Of a DNA stretch of 64,000 bases, positions 40,601-50,034 are shown one piece after another; position 1 is the first letter of the stretch, and every line of letters starts with the position of its first letter. The DNA comes from Sporocytophaga sp. (GTDB lineage: Bacteria; Bacteroidota; Bacteroidia; Cytophagales; Cytophagaceae). Below the pieces are notes generated by a model. That model was not told the origin of the DNA and searched no databases. It saw nothing but the letters and a program-made list of their open reading frames with translations. The DNA lies in contig JANQAB010000002.1 of assembly GCA_024707265.1 (NCBI GenBank), forward strand, positions 124,001 through 188,000. The letters run 5' to 3'. A program made the translations under genes and the position numbers.

Positions 40601-41885
40601 TGGAGATTTTGACAAAAGCAGATATCCTGAAAGTACGGATTGTAATCCTTTTGACTTTCTAAGTGACTTGAATTGTACAAGTACAGCTCTTACTTCAAGT
40701 ACATGGCCGGGTAATTTCAAAATAAGTAGAAATGCAGGAGTTGAAAACGGAAGTGGCTGGTCTGGCACTGGATTTTATAAACCTGGAAGCAATGATAATT
40801 ATTTCCTTTTTGCAGATGGACCTGTTACTTCTGAGGCAAAGAGGGTTTGGCATAAAACTGTTTCTGTTGAGAACTGTGCAATGTATAACTTCAGTGCTTT
40901 AGTAAAGAATATTATAAATAATGAAGCCGAAGTTCCCCGTATGTTTTTACAGGTGAACGGACACAGAATCAGACAAAGTAGAGTATTTGCAAATCAGCCA
41001 GACTGGGTAGAACTAGGAGGTAAATGGAAATCCAATACAACGGGTCTTGTTGAAATAGGTATTTGGATTGAAGGAGGAGGTTGGGTAGGCCGGGATATCG
41101 GAATTGATGAAGTTGATTTTAGGAAGGTAGACTGCAGTGCTCCTCTTACAGGATCAAGAATCTGTAATGCTGTTGCTGCTGTCGGATCAGAAAAGTTTAT
41201 ATGTCCGGGAGGATCAATTGAAATAGGTGAAATTGTGACATCTTCTGGAACTCTTAATTATACATGGAAAGATAAAATTGGTAATGTAATTTTAACAACA
41301 ACGAATTCAGGGGCGGCCAATCCAATTGTAAGTCCAGTTGTAACCACCAGATACACCTTAACTGTGACTGATGTAGTAAATAATTGCAGCGCTTCTGATG
41401 AAGTAACAGTTAATGTTATTGACCCAAAGATTTCTATCACAATGGTTAATGATAATTGTAAAGTTACTTTTAATGCAAGCAAATTTACCGGCGTTGGAAA
41501 CGTGAGCTATAAATGGTTTGTAAATAATGTTTTGGTAACTACCAATACTACGGGAGAGTATTCACCGGCTAATGCCAAACCAGGAGATATAGTGAAATGT
41601 CAGTTAATTGGCGCCTGCTCATCTCAACCATTTTCTAACCAGTTAACGGTACCTTCAAGTATATTTAGTGTGAGTGCAGGAGAAGATGTTCAAATCTGTG
41701 AGGGGGCAACTGAGGGAGTTCAATTGGAAGCATCAACAGCATTATCTTATTCCTGGTTTCCTTTAATTGGTTTGTCCGATGCATCAATTGCAAACCCAAT
41801 AGCCACTCCGACCCAGACTACAACATATACAGTTACTGCAGTCAATGCCAGTGGTTGTGAATTGTCCGATGAGGTAACAGTCACA

Positions 41886-42395
41886 GTAAACCCTAAGCCA
41901 ACACCTCCCAATCTTACGTTTTCCAGCGATGCATTATGTGAAGGAGAAACACTTTCTGTAAATGTAAATCATTATGGTTTGCCTGTTACAATAGTTTCGC
42001 GCCCGTCATTTGATGTTTTCTTTGGTACCGGATTTCAGGGAGGTTTTGTTGAAGTGGGTACTGTTTCTGAGTCTGGGGATTTTATTTATCGAACTACTTC
42101 CGCGGAAGGCTGTCATGCTGATGCTGTAAAGCATTTGACAGTAAACCCTAAGCCTGCACCTCCCAATCTTACATTTTCCAGCGATGTATTATGTGAAGGA
42201 GAAACACTTTCTGTAAATGTAAATCATTATGGTTTTCCTGTTACAATAGTTTCACGCCCTCCATTTAATGTTTTCTATGGTACCGGATTTCAGGGAGGTT
42301 TTGCCGAAGTGGGTACTGTTTCTGAGTCTGGGGATTTTATTTATCGAACGACTTCTGCAGAAGGCTGTAATGCCGATGCTGTAAAGCATTTGACT
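41886..42395 (+). repeat. 255-bp tandem repeat (two copies) in the giant gene
   Basis: Two near-identical 255-bp units (41886-42140 and 42141-42395) encode 85-residue domains beginning NPKP and sharing LCEGETLSVNVNHYG, FQGGF and ESGDFIYRTTSAEGC. They differ at only a few codons. A third, divergent unit follows (42396 to about 42660; DICSGAPFTVTVNYG). This is domain duplication inside a surface protein. Confidence 0.9.
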
Positions 42396-42954
42396 GTTCA
42401 TCTTAAACCTGACCCGGCTACAATAGCTGTATCTCCATCAGGAGATATCTGCTCAGGTGCTCCGTTTACAGTTACAGTAAATTATGGAGCAACTAATACT
42501 TTGGTATCAGAAACTTATCCTCCATTTAACAATAGAATCGGAGGAGGAGGTTCTGGTGGTTTTAGCTTTACCGGAATTATGGGCAATCAAAGCGGAGATA
42601 TTGTAATTGTAAGTAAAACAACAGAGGGTTGTTCAACAACCACAAGTCGTGCTCTTAATGTTAAACAGTCTCCAGCGGTTCCGATAATAACTGCAAATCT
42701 TCAGACTGTTTGCGCAAATAACTCTAATGTTATTACTGTGGATGGACTTACATCAGGAGGGAGTTTTGCATTACAGACCCCATCCGGGGCATCAATTTTA
42801 ACTACAAGTAATCCTACATCTTCCAGCAAGCAGTTTAGTATTCAGTATGGTACAACAGGCGGTAATGTAAAAGCTATAGTTACAGGAAGTAATGGTTGTG
42901 AGGTCAGCAGCAGTGTTTACATAAATGTTCCGGTTCTTCCGATAGTAAACTACA

Positions 42955-43560
42955 CTTTAAATAAAGAACAATGTTATGGAAGTCCGGTTTTGCTTGACGC
43001 AACAGGAAGTGCTAACGAATCTGCGACCTTTGTTGAAATATTCAGAACATCTTGTTCAACTTGTTCGGATGTAGTAGGATCAACATATTATTCCAATTGG
43101 CTACCAGCAGGAGTTGGTCAAATAGATTTGGCCACACTTTATAGCAGCATAGGTTTCCAGTCAGGGAAGTTTTACAGAGTAAAGCTGGCCCTTTCGAGTT
43201 ATGGATGCAATTGGGTTGAGAAAGTAACTGTTATTACAATCCGCCCTGCAGCGGTTCCATCTTTCACGCTTCCAACTACAGTTTGCTCTAATCAGCCGGT
43301 ATCTTTTGATGGATCTGCCACTGAAGGTGAATTGAATCATTTTATCGAGATTTATAAAACCAGTTGTTCAGGATGTACTGATGTTACGGGTTCATATTTT
43401 AGTAACTGGTTTACCGGTCAGGCTGGTACCCTTGACTTGAGAAGTATATTTAGTTTTAGTTCTACTTCTGGTACATGGTATAAGGTAAAACTGGCAGTAA
43501 ATAATCAGGGTTGTCCTTGGAACGAGACAACCAGGTGGGTGCAAATACAGGGGGCTTGCA
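42955..43560 (+). repeat. Two related Cys-motif modules in the giant gene
   Basis: At protein level two copies of a roughly 100-residue module share the pattern C..PVLLDATGS or C..PVSFDGSAT, then EIF/YKTSCSxCxDVxGS, YxSNW, and FYRVKLALSSYGCNW or WYKVKLAVNNQGCPW. They sit directly before the T9SS sorting domain. Confidence 0.7.
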
Positions 43561-43840
43561 GGGAAGAAGAGTTTGATATGGATCTAAGCGGGGATATGTA
43601 CAACGTTTACCCATCGCCAACCGATGGCAACTTCTGGGTAGCTAAATCCAATTTGGATCCCGCTATAATACAGGTTACTGATATCAATGGCAGATTATTA
43701 AAAGAGGTAGGTACATCTGAAATGAAAACAAATGTTGATGTACATCATTTGGCTTCTGGAATATATGTCATAACCATCATTCAGAATGACGTGGTAGTGA
43801 AAAAGAAGCTGGAGCTCAGAAAATAACTTTAGCATAAAAC

Positions 43841-43882
43841 AACAACAAAAAAGTCATCGTCTGATGGCTTTTTTGTTGTTTA
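43841..43882 (+). terminator. Rho-independent terminator after the giant gene
   Basis: 18-bp stem (AACAACAAAAAAGTCATC with GATGGCTTTTTTGTTGTT, one G-T pair) with a small loop, placed 15 bp after the stop codon. Confidence 0.85.
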
Positions 43883-43991
43883 ATATTGATGGGAATAAAT
43901 TTCGTACGAGATTTACGTTTAAATTATAATCGGAAAAGGGATTTAATTTTTTCTTACTTTTCCGAAAAGTATATTTAGGAATCGTTTACAT

Positions 43992-45059
43992 ATGCCGAAA
44001 GTCCTCTTTTTAATCCCTTACCCCTTAAATTCCGCACCTTCTCAAAGATTCCGTTTTGAACAGTACATACACTTATTAAAAATAAATAATATAGAGCCTG
44101 TTTTCCAATCTTTTATTGGGATGCATACCTGGAAGATTATGTATCACAAAGGGAATTTATACCTAAAGATTTCAGGTTTTCTTGCAGGTTTTTTCAAAAG
44201 ACTGATTGTACTATTTGGGACTTCTAAGTACCAATATGTTTTCATTCACAGAGAAGCATCTCCCATTGGTCCACCAGTCTTCGAATGGATTTTGGCTAAA
44301 GTACTTAAGAAAAAGCTAATCTATGATTTCGATGATGCCATATGGATCGCTCAAACGGGTAAGGAAAACTTTCTCACTAAGGTGGCAAAAAATCCCGGCA
44401 AGGTTAATAAAATTATTAAGTGGTCTTATAAGGTTAGTTGTGGTAATGCTTATCTGAAAAATCATGCACTTGAATTCAATAAGAATACGATACTTAACCC
44501 TACAACCATTGATACTGAAGGGCTTCATTTTAAACTAAAGGACCAAAATACAGACAAGGTGGTAATCGGCTGGACTGGCACGCATTCTACAATGATGTAC
44601 CTTGAACAAGCTATTCCTTTTCTGAGGAAATTATATCAGATCAAAGAATTTAAATTGTTAGTCATATCCAATCAAAAACCGGATTTTGAATTTCCTGAAA
44701 TGGAGTTTGTTAAGTGGAATGGGAGCACAGAGCAGGACGATCTGCTAAGAATGAATATAGGCATAATGCCCCTTGCTGATAACGAGTGGACAAGAGGCAA
44801 GTGTGGATTTAAAGCCTTGCAGTATCTAGCGCTTGGAATTCCAGCTGTTGTTTCCTCAGTGGGCGTAAATACCGAAATCATAGAGCAGGGGATCAACGGC
44901 TTTGTTTGTGAATCTGAAGCTGACTGGCTGAAGTACCTTTTAGATCTAATAAATAACGCTCAGTTGCGTTCTGAAATGGGTAAAAAAGCGAGAGAAAAAG
45001 TTGTAAATGATTATTCCGTAAAATCAAATCAAGAGAATTTCTTAAGTTTATTTTCTTAA
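43992..45059 (+). CDS. Family 4 glycosyltransferase (GT-B)
   Basis: A 355-residue GT-B type glycosyltransferase: LIPYPLNSAPSQRFRFEQY at the N-terminus, a donor-binding region with IGWTGTHST and the GKCGFKALQYLALGIP acidic/hydrophobic loop. It follows the giant T9SS gene and precedes the deacetylase gene by 10 bp. Sugar unknown. Confidence 0.87.
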   Translation: MPKVLFLIPYPLNSAPSQRFRFEQYIHLLKINNIEPVFQSFIGMHTWKIMYHKGNLYLKISGFLAGFFKRLIVLFGTSKYQYVFIHREASPIGPPVFEWILAKVLKKKLIYDFDDAIWIAQTGKENFLTKVAKNPGKVNKIIKWSYKVSCGNAYLKNHALEFNKNTILNPTTIDTEGLHFKLKDQNTDKVVIGWTGTHSTMMYLEQAIPFLRKLYQIKEFKLLVISNQKPDFEFPEMEFVKWNGSTEQDDLLRMNIGIMPLADNEWTRGKCGFKALQYLALGIPAVVSSVGVNTEIIEQGINGFVCESEADWLKYLLDLINNAQLRSEMGKKAREKVVNDYSVKSNQENFLSLFS

Positions 45060-45069
45060 TAATACAATC

Positions 45070-46058
45070 ATGCCTGGGCACTTTGTCATATCACTTGATT
45101 TTGAATTACTATGGGGAGTAAAAGACCATCGTACTAAGGGGGGATTATGGAGGAAATATTTTAGGAGCTCGCAAGGCAATCCCAATAATGCTTGACCTTT
45201 TTGAAAGAAAAGACATTCATGTATCATGGGCCACTGTTGGCTTTTTATTTTATGATAAAAGGAAAGATCTAATGGATTCTTTTCCTCCGGAGAAACCGGA
45301 ATACTGGAATCCTGCATTATCTAATTATAATCAGCTAAAAGATCTTGGTGAGGATGAACAAAACGATCCCTATCATTATGGAAAATCCTTGATCCATCTT
45401 ATTCAATCAAGAAAAAAATCAGGACGTAGAAACACATACATTTTCTCATTACTATTGTCAGGAACCATTTAATAAAATTGAAGAGTTTGAAGCAGATATC
45501 AAAGCTGCCGTCAAAGCTGCAGAAGGTTTAGGCGTTAAAGTTAAATCTATTGTGTTCCCGAGAAATCAGGTGAAGAAAGAATATTTAAAAGTCCTTACGG
45601 ATTATGATATAATAGCTTATCGGGGTAATCCTGATTCATTTTATTACGATTCAAAAAGTCAGAAAGAAAATACAAAACTCAAAAGAATTGTAAGGCTTCT
45701 GGATACCTATTTCCCATTAATTAAAATTACTAATCCTTCTCTTCTGGAGATGAATACTGAAGCACCTGTAAATATTGCCGCTAGCAGGTTTCTGAGGCCA
45801 TATTCTTCTAAGCTTTTCTTTTTGGAGAGATTAAAAATGAAGAGGATAAAAGGAGAAATGTATCAGGCAGCGGTAGCAAATGAAATTTACCATCTCTGGT
45901 GGCATCCTCATAATTTTGGCAAATTTACCAAACAGAATATGGAACAACTTGAGGAGCTGCTGGACTGGTATACATATCTGAACAAACAGTTTGGGATGAC
46001 ATCAGCAAGTATGGCAGAATTGGCTAGTGCTGTTTTAAGCAAGAGTAAGCAAATATGA
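45070..46058 (+). pseudogene. Polysaccharide deacetylase (NodB-like, CE4), two frameshifts
   Basis: Three frames join into one 328-residue protein when one base is removed from the G6 run at 45138-45143 and one from the A7 run at 45412-45418. The corrected protein has the CE4 metal motifs: SLDFELLWGV near the N-terminus and ETHTFSHYYC (HxxxH) after the second junction. It has no signal peptide, so it would act in the cytoplasm on a lipid- or nucleotide-linked sugar. Its stop overlaps the start of the formyltransferase gene (ATGA), which suggests coupled activity: removal of an acetyl and replacement by formyl. Indels in homopolymers may be sequencing errors. Confidence 0.82.
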
Positions 46059-46828
46059 TGGAACCCAGGATCCTATTGCTCGGCGTTGATTGTGACTTTA
46101 CAAATATGATTTATCATGCATTGAAAAAATTATATCCCGACATCGAAGTAATCATTGAAGAGCCTGTATCAAAAGGTAAACTTATACGTGGACGAATCAA
46201 AAAAATAGGGGTGTTCAAAGTATTGGGACAACTGATTTTTCAGGTCGGAATATATCCTTTCTTAAAGAGAAGATCTGAAGCGAGAATTAAAGAGATACTT
46301 CATAAAGCTGGTATGTCATCAGAGCCGATTCCACCTGAAGTACTGCAAAATATTGGATCTGCAAATGATAAAAAGTCAATTGAACTGATTAAAGGCAAAG
46401 CTCCGGATCTCATTATTATTAATGGAACCAGGATTTTGTCAAAAGAATTTGTTCAAAGCTTTCAGGGAAAAATAATGAATATTCATGCAGGTATTACCCC
46501 TGCTTACAGAGGAGTACATGGAGCATACTGGGCTCTTGTCAACAACGATCAAGAAAACTGTGGCACGACAGTACATTTTGTAGATAGCGGAATTGATACG
46601 GGAAGTATTCTTGCTCAGGCAAAAGTTGAGGTTGAGCTTGGGGATAATTTTGCGACCTATCCGTATTTACAGTTTGCTAAAGGAATCAACCTTCTTATGG
46701 AGGCAGTTCAGAAATTTTTCGAAGGTAGTCTGAAAGTTACTCCGGCAGGCTCTGACAAATCTTCCTTATGGTATCACCCTACCTTTATGGAGTACTTTTA
46801 TTATTGGAAAACAAAAAAAGTTAAATAG
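46055..46828 (+). CDS. Formyltransferase-like enzyme (sugar N-formyltransferase candidate)
   Basis: A 257-residue protein with the formyltransferase fold. MNIHAGITPAYRG carries the catalytic Asn and His and FVDSGIDTG the catalytic Asp; the region resembles methionyl-tRNA formyltransferase but lacks its C-terminal domain. The N-terminal part is a Rossmann-like module. It overlaps the deacetylase gene (ATGA), and it is the last gene of the glycan cluster. I infer N10-formyl-tetrahydrofolate-dependent formylation of a free amine on a sugar; the tRNA substrate is unlikely because of the context. Confidence 0.8.
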   Translation: MMEPRILLLGVDCDFTNMIYHALKKLYPDIEVIIEEPVSKGKLIRGRIKKIGVFKVLGQLIFQVGIYPFLKRRSEARIKEILHKAGMSSEPIPPEVLQNIGSANDKKSIELIKGKAPDLIIINGTRILSKEFVQSFQGKIMNIHAGITPAYRGVHGAYWALVNNDQENCGTTVHFVDSGIDTGSILAQAKVEVELGDNFATYPYLQFAKGINLLMEAVQKFFEGSLKVTPAGSDKSSLWYHPTFMEYFYYWKTKKVK

Positions 46829-46954
46829 TTTTAAGAAAAGTTTTAGTTTTAGACTCAAAATAATCATTAGTTAAAAAATCCTGTTTAGTCATTACAATCA
46901 ATATCTTTTCTATAAGTTTTAATGATCGATTAATAATGATAGGTTTTTAAACAT

Positions 46955-46969
46955 TTAATCCCGGTTTAA
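46955..46969 (+). promoter_or_regulatory. Candidate Lrp/AsnC operator upstream of the Lrp/AsnC gene
   Basis: TTAATCCCGGTTTAA is nearly a perfect inverted repeat (TTAAnCCnGGnTTAA). It ends 18 nt before the ATG at 46988. The same 15-mer lies 18 nt before the M42 peptidase start. A 15-bp palindrome is the size bound by Lrp/AsnC dimers, so autoregulation is plausible but unproven. Confidence 0.5.
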
Positions 46970-46987
46970 CTTCGGATCATATTTATT

Positions 46988-47461
46988 ATGCAAAATATTT
47001 CTAAACTGGATCCTATTGACAGGCAGATACTGGAAAAGCTGCAGGCAAATGCAAAGATCACCAATTCTCAGCTTGCCCAGGAAATCGGACTTTCTCCTGC
47101 TCCGACTCTGGAAAGGGTAAGAAAGCTGGAAAACGCAGGGCTTATCAAAAGTTACCATGCTCAGGTAGATACTGAAAAACTGGGACTAGGCGTAGGTATA
47201 TTTATTCTTATCTCGCTTTCAAGTCATAAAAAAAATCAAATTAAATCTTTTGTAGAGAAAATAAATAAAATCCCTGAAGTTATTGAATGCCATCATATTA
47301 CTGGTTCAGGAGATTTCCTTTTAAAAGTATTGACCCATAATATTTCAAGTTACCAGGAACTGATCTTAGAGAAACTTGTGGATATTGAAGAAATTGGGAA
47401 TATGCAGTCTATGGTAATTCTTTCTACATACAAGGATTCTAAGGTTATGCCGATTCTCTAA
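46988..47461 (+). CDS. Lrp/AsnC family transcriptional regulator
   Basis: A 157-residue regulator with an N-terminal winged helix-turn-helix (LDPIDRQILEKLQANAKITN, then SQLAQEIGLSPAPTLERVRKLENAGLIKSY) and a C-terminal RAM effector domain with the GSGDFLLKV signature. Such proteins usually sense amino acids and often regulate their own gene. A palindromic 15-mer lies 18 nt before the start and also before the M42 peptidase gene at 49002, a candidate target. Confidence 0.93.
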   Translation: MQNISKLDPIDRQILEKLQANAKITNSQLAQEIGLSPAPTLERVRKLENAGLIKSYHAQVDTEKLGLGVGIFILISLSSHKKNQIKSFVEKINKIPEVIECHHITGSGDFLLKVLTHNISSYQELILEKLVDIEEIGNMQSMVILSTYKDSKVMPIL

Positions 47462-47475
47462 ACTGCTTAAAATAA

Positions 47476-47506
47476 AAAACACGCATTGTGTTAAATGCGT
47501 GTTTGT
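47476..47506. terminator. Bidirectional terminator between Lrp and TPR genes
   Basis: A 12-bp stem (AAAACACGCATT with AATGCGTGTTT) between convergent genes, with T-rich tails on both strands. Confidence 0.8.
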
Positions 47507-47511
47507 AAAAT

Positions 47512-48711
47512 TTATTTTTTCTTTTTGTCTTTCTTCTTCGGAGGGTCAAGATATTCTTTCGCTTCTTTATATAAAGGATCTTTCTTCTCAGCTCTTTTCA
47601 TCAAAGTTTTATAATACCTCTTAGCGGTTTCGTAGTCATTTTCTTCATGAGCTATCTGTGCCAGATTGGATAGTGAACTCAGATAGTAATAGGACTCGGT
47701 AAGATTGGTTTTCTCAGAATAGATAAGCATTTTCTGAAAATACTCTTTTGCCTTTTTATTATCTCTGTAATTGTACTTGTTGATATACCCAAGAAAATAG
47801 GAAGCGTACCTTCCTGCTCTCTCTTCATACCCCGGATATTTTTGATCGAGCTTGTCAAGAATTGACTGTGACGCGACTTCAGCTTCGCTTCTCTGTCCAT
47901 TTACGAAAGCCAGCATTGCATACATTCTCTGAAAGTAAGGATTATCAGGAAAAGTCGTTGACAAATACCTCGCAATTGGAAATGCTTTCGCATAGTTTTC
48001 TTCTTCCAGGTAGTGTATCCTCATTAAGAAATACTGGGCTTCAATCCTTGTATAAAAGGCATTGTACGAAACTTCTTTGAGCTGTTTCATTCCTAGCTCT
48101 TTGTTTCCGTTGGGGAAAAAAGCCAGAATAGGACGTAGAAGAGGATACTCTTCTTTGATCCAGACTTCATAGTAGTTGAAAAGTGCCTTTCCGAATAAGA
48201 ATTCAGCACTAAGAGTATTATTGTCAGAGTATTTGCTCAGGTAGTACAGGGCTTCTTTCCCTGCAAAAGCAGCTTTACTGTATTTCTTTCTTTCTCCATA
48301 AAGCCTGCCTTTAAACCCATAAGCACCGGACAGAAAGAAAGCTGCTTCGTAATTTTCCGAATTTTGACTAAAAAGTTCTTTGGCAACTGTAATTGAAGAA
48401 TCCATGTATGCTTCAAATGTTGCGTCATAGGCTTCATTATCAATATTAGGCATGATTTTCCACCAGGTACTTAATCCCATAAGAAAATAAGGCATTGGAT
48501 GCCATGGCCATTTCTCTTTAAATTCTTTGAATTTTTTTTCAGCAAAATCAAATTTGAAATTGTACATCGCATTCACTGCATCAGTTGCTTCCAGCTGCAA
48601 AATTTCATCAGACAACAGCATATTTGAATTCTGCTTTGGCTGGGCAATGAGAGTAGTTCCTGTAAAGGAAGTGATAAATAAAAAGAATAAAAGTGCTTTA
48701 CGCATTTTCAA
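47512..48711 (-). CDS. Secreted tetratricopeptide-repeat protein
   Basis: A 399-residue protein with a Sec signal peptide (RKALLFFLFITSFTGTTLIAQ) and helical repeats of TPR type across the mature part, for example WHPMPYFLMGLSTWW, YEAAFFLSGAYGFKG and YETAKRYYKTLMKRA. The C-terminus is strongly basic (PPKKKDKKKK). Probably periplasmic or outer-membrane associated scaffold; the specific role is unknown. Confidence 0.85.
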   Translation of the reverse strand: MKMRKALLFFLFITSFTGTTLIAQPKQNSNMLLSDEILQLEATDAVNAMYNFKFDFAEKKFKEFKEKWPWHPMPYFLMGLSTWWKIMPNIDNEAYDATFEAYMDSSITVAKELFSQNSENYEAAFFLSGAYGFKGRLYGERKKYSKAAFAGKEALYYLSKYSDNNTLSAEFLFGKALFNYYEVWIKEEYPLLRPILAFFPNGNKELGMKQLKEVSYNAFYTRIEAQYFLMRIHYLEEENYAKAFPIARYLSTTFPDNPYFQRMYAMLAFVNGQRSEAEVASQSILDKLDQKYPGYEERAGRYASYFLGYINKYNYRDNKKAKEYFQKMLIYSEKTNLTESYYYLSSLSNLAQIAHEENDYETAKRYYKTLMKRAEKKDPLYKEAKEYLDPPKKKDKKKK

Positions 48712-48968
48712 AAGGCCCCTTCAATTTTTACAAAATGACTTATAAGGATTTCGCCTATACCTCAATTTAAACGAGGAAGTCTGGCAATTTAACGCTTTAA
48801 ATTATGAATATTTTAGTTGAAACAATAACTATTCATGAAACGTGCCATTTTTTGGTATATATTTAAAGTAAATAAATCAAAAGCCGTTGAAAAATCGCGT
48901 TAATCATAATAATCATCCATTCGAATAGAACACACGTGTTTATTGAGTATCAATAATTTTTTTGTTGC

Positions 48969-48983
48969 TTAATCCCGGTTTAA
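48969..48983 (+). promoter_or_regulatory. Second copy of the candidate Lrp/AsnC operator
   Basis: TTAATCCCGGTTTAA, identical to the element before the Lrp/AsnC gene, ends 18 nt before the ATG of the M42 peptidase gene at 49002. Identical sequence and identical spacing argue against chance. Confidence 0.5.
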
Positions 48984-49001
48984 ACTCATTCAATTCTTTT
49001 T

Positions 49002-49919
49002 ATGGATTATAATTTTCTCAAAGAACTTTGCTCTATTCATGCACCCTCAGGAAATGAGATTGCTATGAAGGAATTTCTTATCTCATATATCAGGTCTAAT
49101 CAGCATACATGGAAAGTTAAACCCTTGATTATTGAAGGAGATGAATTTCAGGATGGTTTTTTACTTGTGTTCGGAAATCCTGTTACAGCTGTATTTGCAC
49201 ACATGGATTCAATAGGTTTTACGGTGAGGTACGGTCATCAGCTTGTTCCTATTGGTGGTCCAGAGCAAAAATCTGGATATAAACTCAGAGGCAGTGACAG
49301 TCAGGGTGAAATCCTCTGTGAAATGGAAGTGAGCAAAGAGGAAGAAGTTACCTATAAATTTTCTCGTCAGATAGAACGGGGCACTGAGCTTGTGTTCGAC
49401 TGTAATTTCAGAGAAGATCCGCATTTTGTTCAATCATGCTATCTGGACAACAGACTTGGTGTTTTCAATGCTTTACAATTAGCTGAAACACTTGAAAATG
49501 GAATTATCGCATTTTCATGTTGGGAAGAACATGGTGGCGGTTCTGTCTCCGTACTTGCGAAGTATATTTATGAAAATTACAAAGTTCGTCAGGCGCTGAT
49601 TTCTGATATTACCTGGATCACAGAAGGCGTGCGGCACGGACAGGGTGTAGTTATTTCCATGAGAGACAGAAGCATCCCCAGAAGAAGTTTTTTAAATAAA
49701 ATTATAACTCTCGCCAAAACCTCCGGAATCCCATTTCAGCTTGAAGTAGAAGCATACGGAGGTAGTGATGGAAAGGAATTGCAGGCCTCCCCATATCCTT
49801 TTGACTGGGTCTTCATCGGCGCTGCAGAGGACAATGTTCATTCTCCGGATGAAAAGGTACATAAGGAAGATATTACCTCAATGATTAAAATGTATAGGTT
49901 TTTAATGGAAAACCTCTGA
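49002..49919 (+). CDS. M42/M20-type metallopeptidase (aminopeptidase)
   Basis: A 305-residue cytoplasmic metalloaminopeptidase. Zinc ligands are seen as in the M42 family: AHMDSIG, the SCYLDNRLGV motif, CWEEHGGGS with the catalytic Glu pair, ISDITW and NVHSPDEKVHKED at the end. It is shorter than typical M42 members (about 340 residues). The candidate Lrp operator upstream suggests regulation by amino-acid supply together with the Lrp/AsnC gene. Confidence 0.85.
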   Translation: MDYNFLKELCSIHAPSGNEIAMKEFLISYIRSNQHTWKVKPLIIEGDEFQDGFLLVFGNPVTAVFAHMDSIGFTVRYGHQLVPIGGPEQKSGYKLRGSDSQGEILCEMEVSKEEEVTYKFSRQIERGTELVFDCNFREDPHFVQSCYLDNRLGVFNALQLAETLENGIIAFSCWEEHGGGSVSVLAKYIYENYKVRQALISDITWITEGVRHGQGVVISMRDRSIPRRSFLNKIITLAKTSGIPFQLEVEAYGGSDGKELQASPYPFDWVFIGAAEDNVHSPDEKVHKEDITSMIKMYRFLMENL

Positions 49920-50034
49920 AATCATAGGGAGAAAGAAGGCTTTATGTATCATTTATCACAAAATAGGGTAAGGAAATTTTTGTACCTTTAGGATAAATGA
50001 GATTTTAACCTTTTTAGCTTTTTGGCCAGGGCCA

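Larger units (their letters stand above)
34654..43826 (+). pseudogene. Giant secreted T9SS type A protein (about 3056 aa), frameshifted
   Basis: Three frames (34654-36081, 35981-38482, 38379-43826) join into one reading frame if one base is removed near 36061-36067 and one from the T7 run at 38419-38425; the corrected length is a whole number of codons. The N-terminus is a signal peptide (LSLLFALFISLQMMAQ). The protein is Cys-rich over its first 1600 residues with DUF11-like beta domains. Then come PKD/Ig-like domains (GEDQSVC, GEDVQIC), a jelly-roll-like segment starting near NMIADGDFD, an 85-residue tandem duplication, two Cys-motif modules, and finally a C-terminal T9SS type A sorting domain (YPSPTDGNFWV through VVKKKLELRK). 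The protein should be exported by the type IX system and anchored on the surface. Its place within a glycan locus is unusual. Adhesin is the likely role; the frameshifts may be assembly errors. Confidence 0.8.

Noticed and set aside
41886..42395. Repeats considered as a CRISPR array
   Set aside because: Two 255-bp in-frame protein-coding units without spacers; not CRISPR-like. No other array-like repeats were found in the window.
46055..46828. Assignment as methionyl-tRNA formyltransferase (fmt)
   Set aside because: The protein lacks the C-terminal domain of Fmt and lies in a glycan operon after a deacetylase gene; a sugar formyltransferase fits better.
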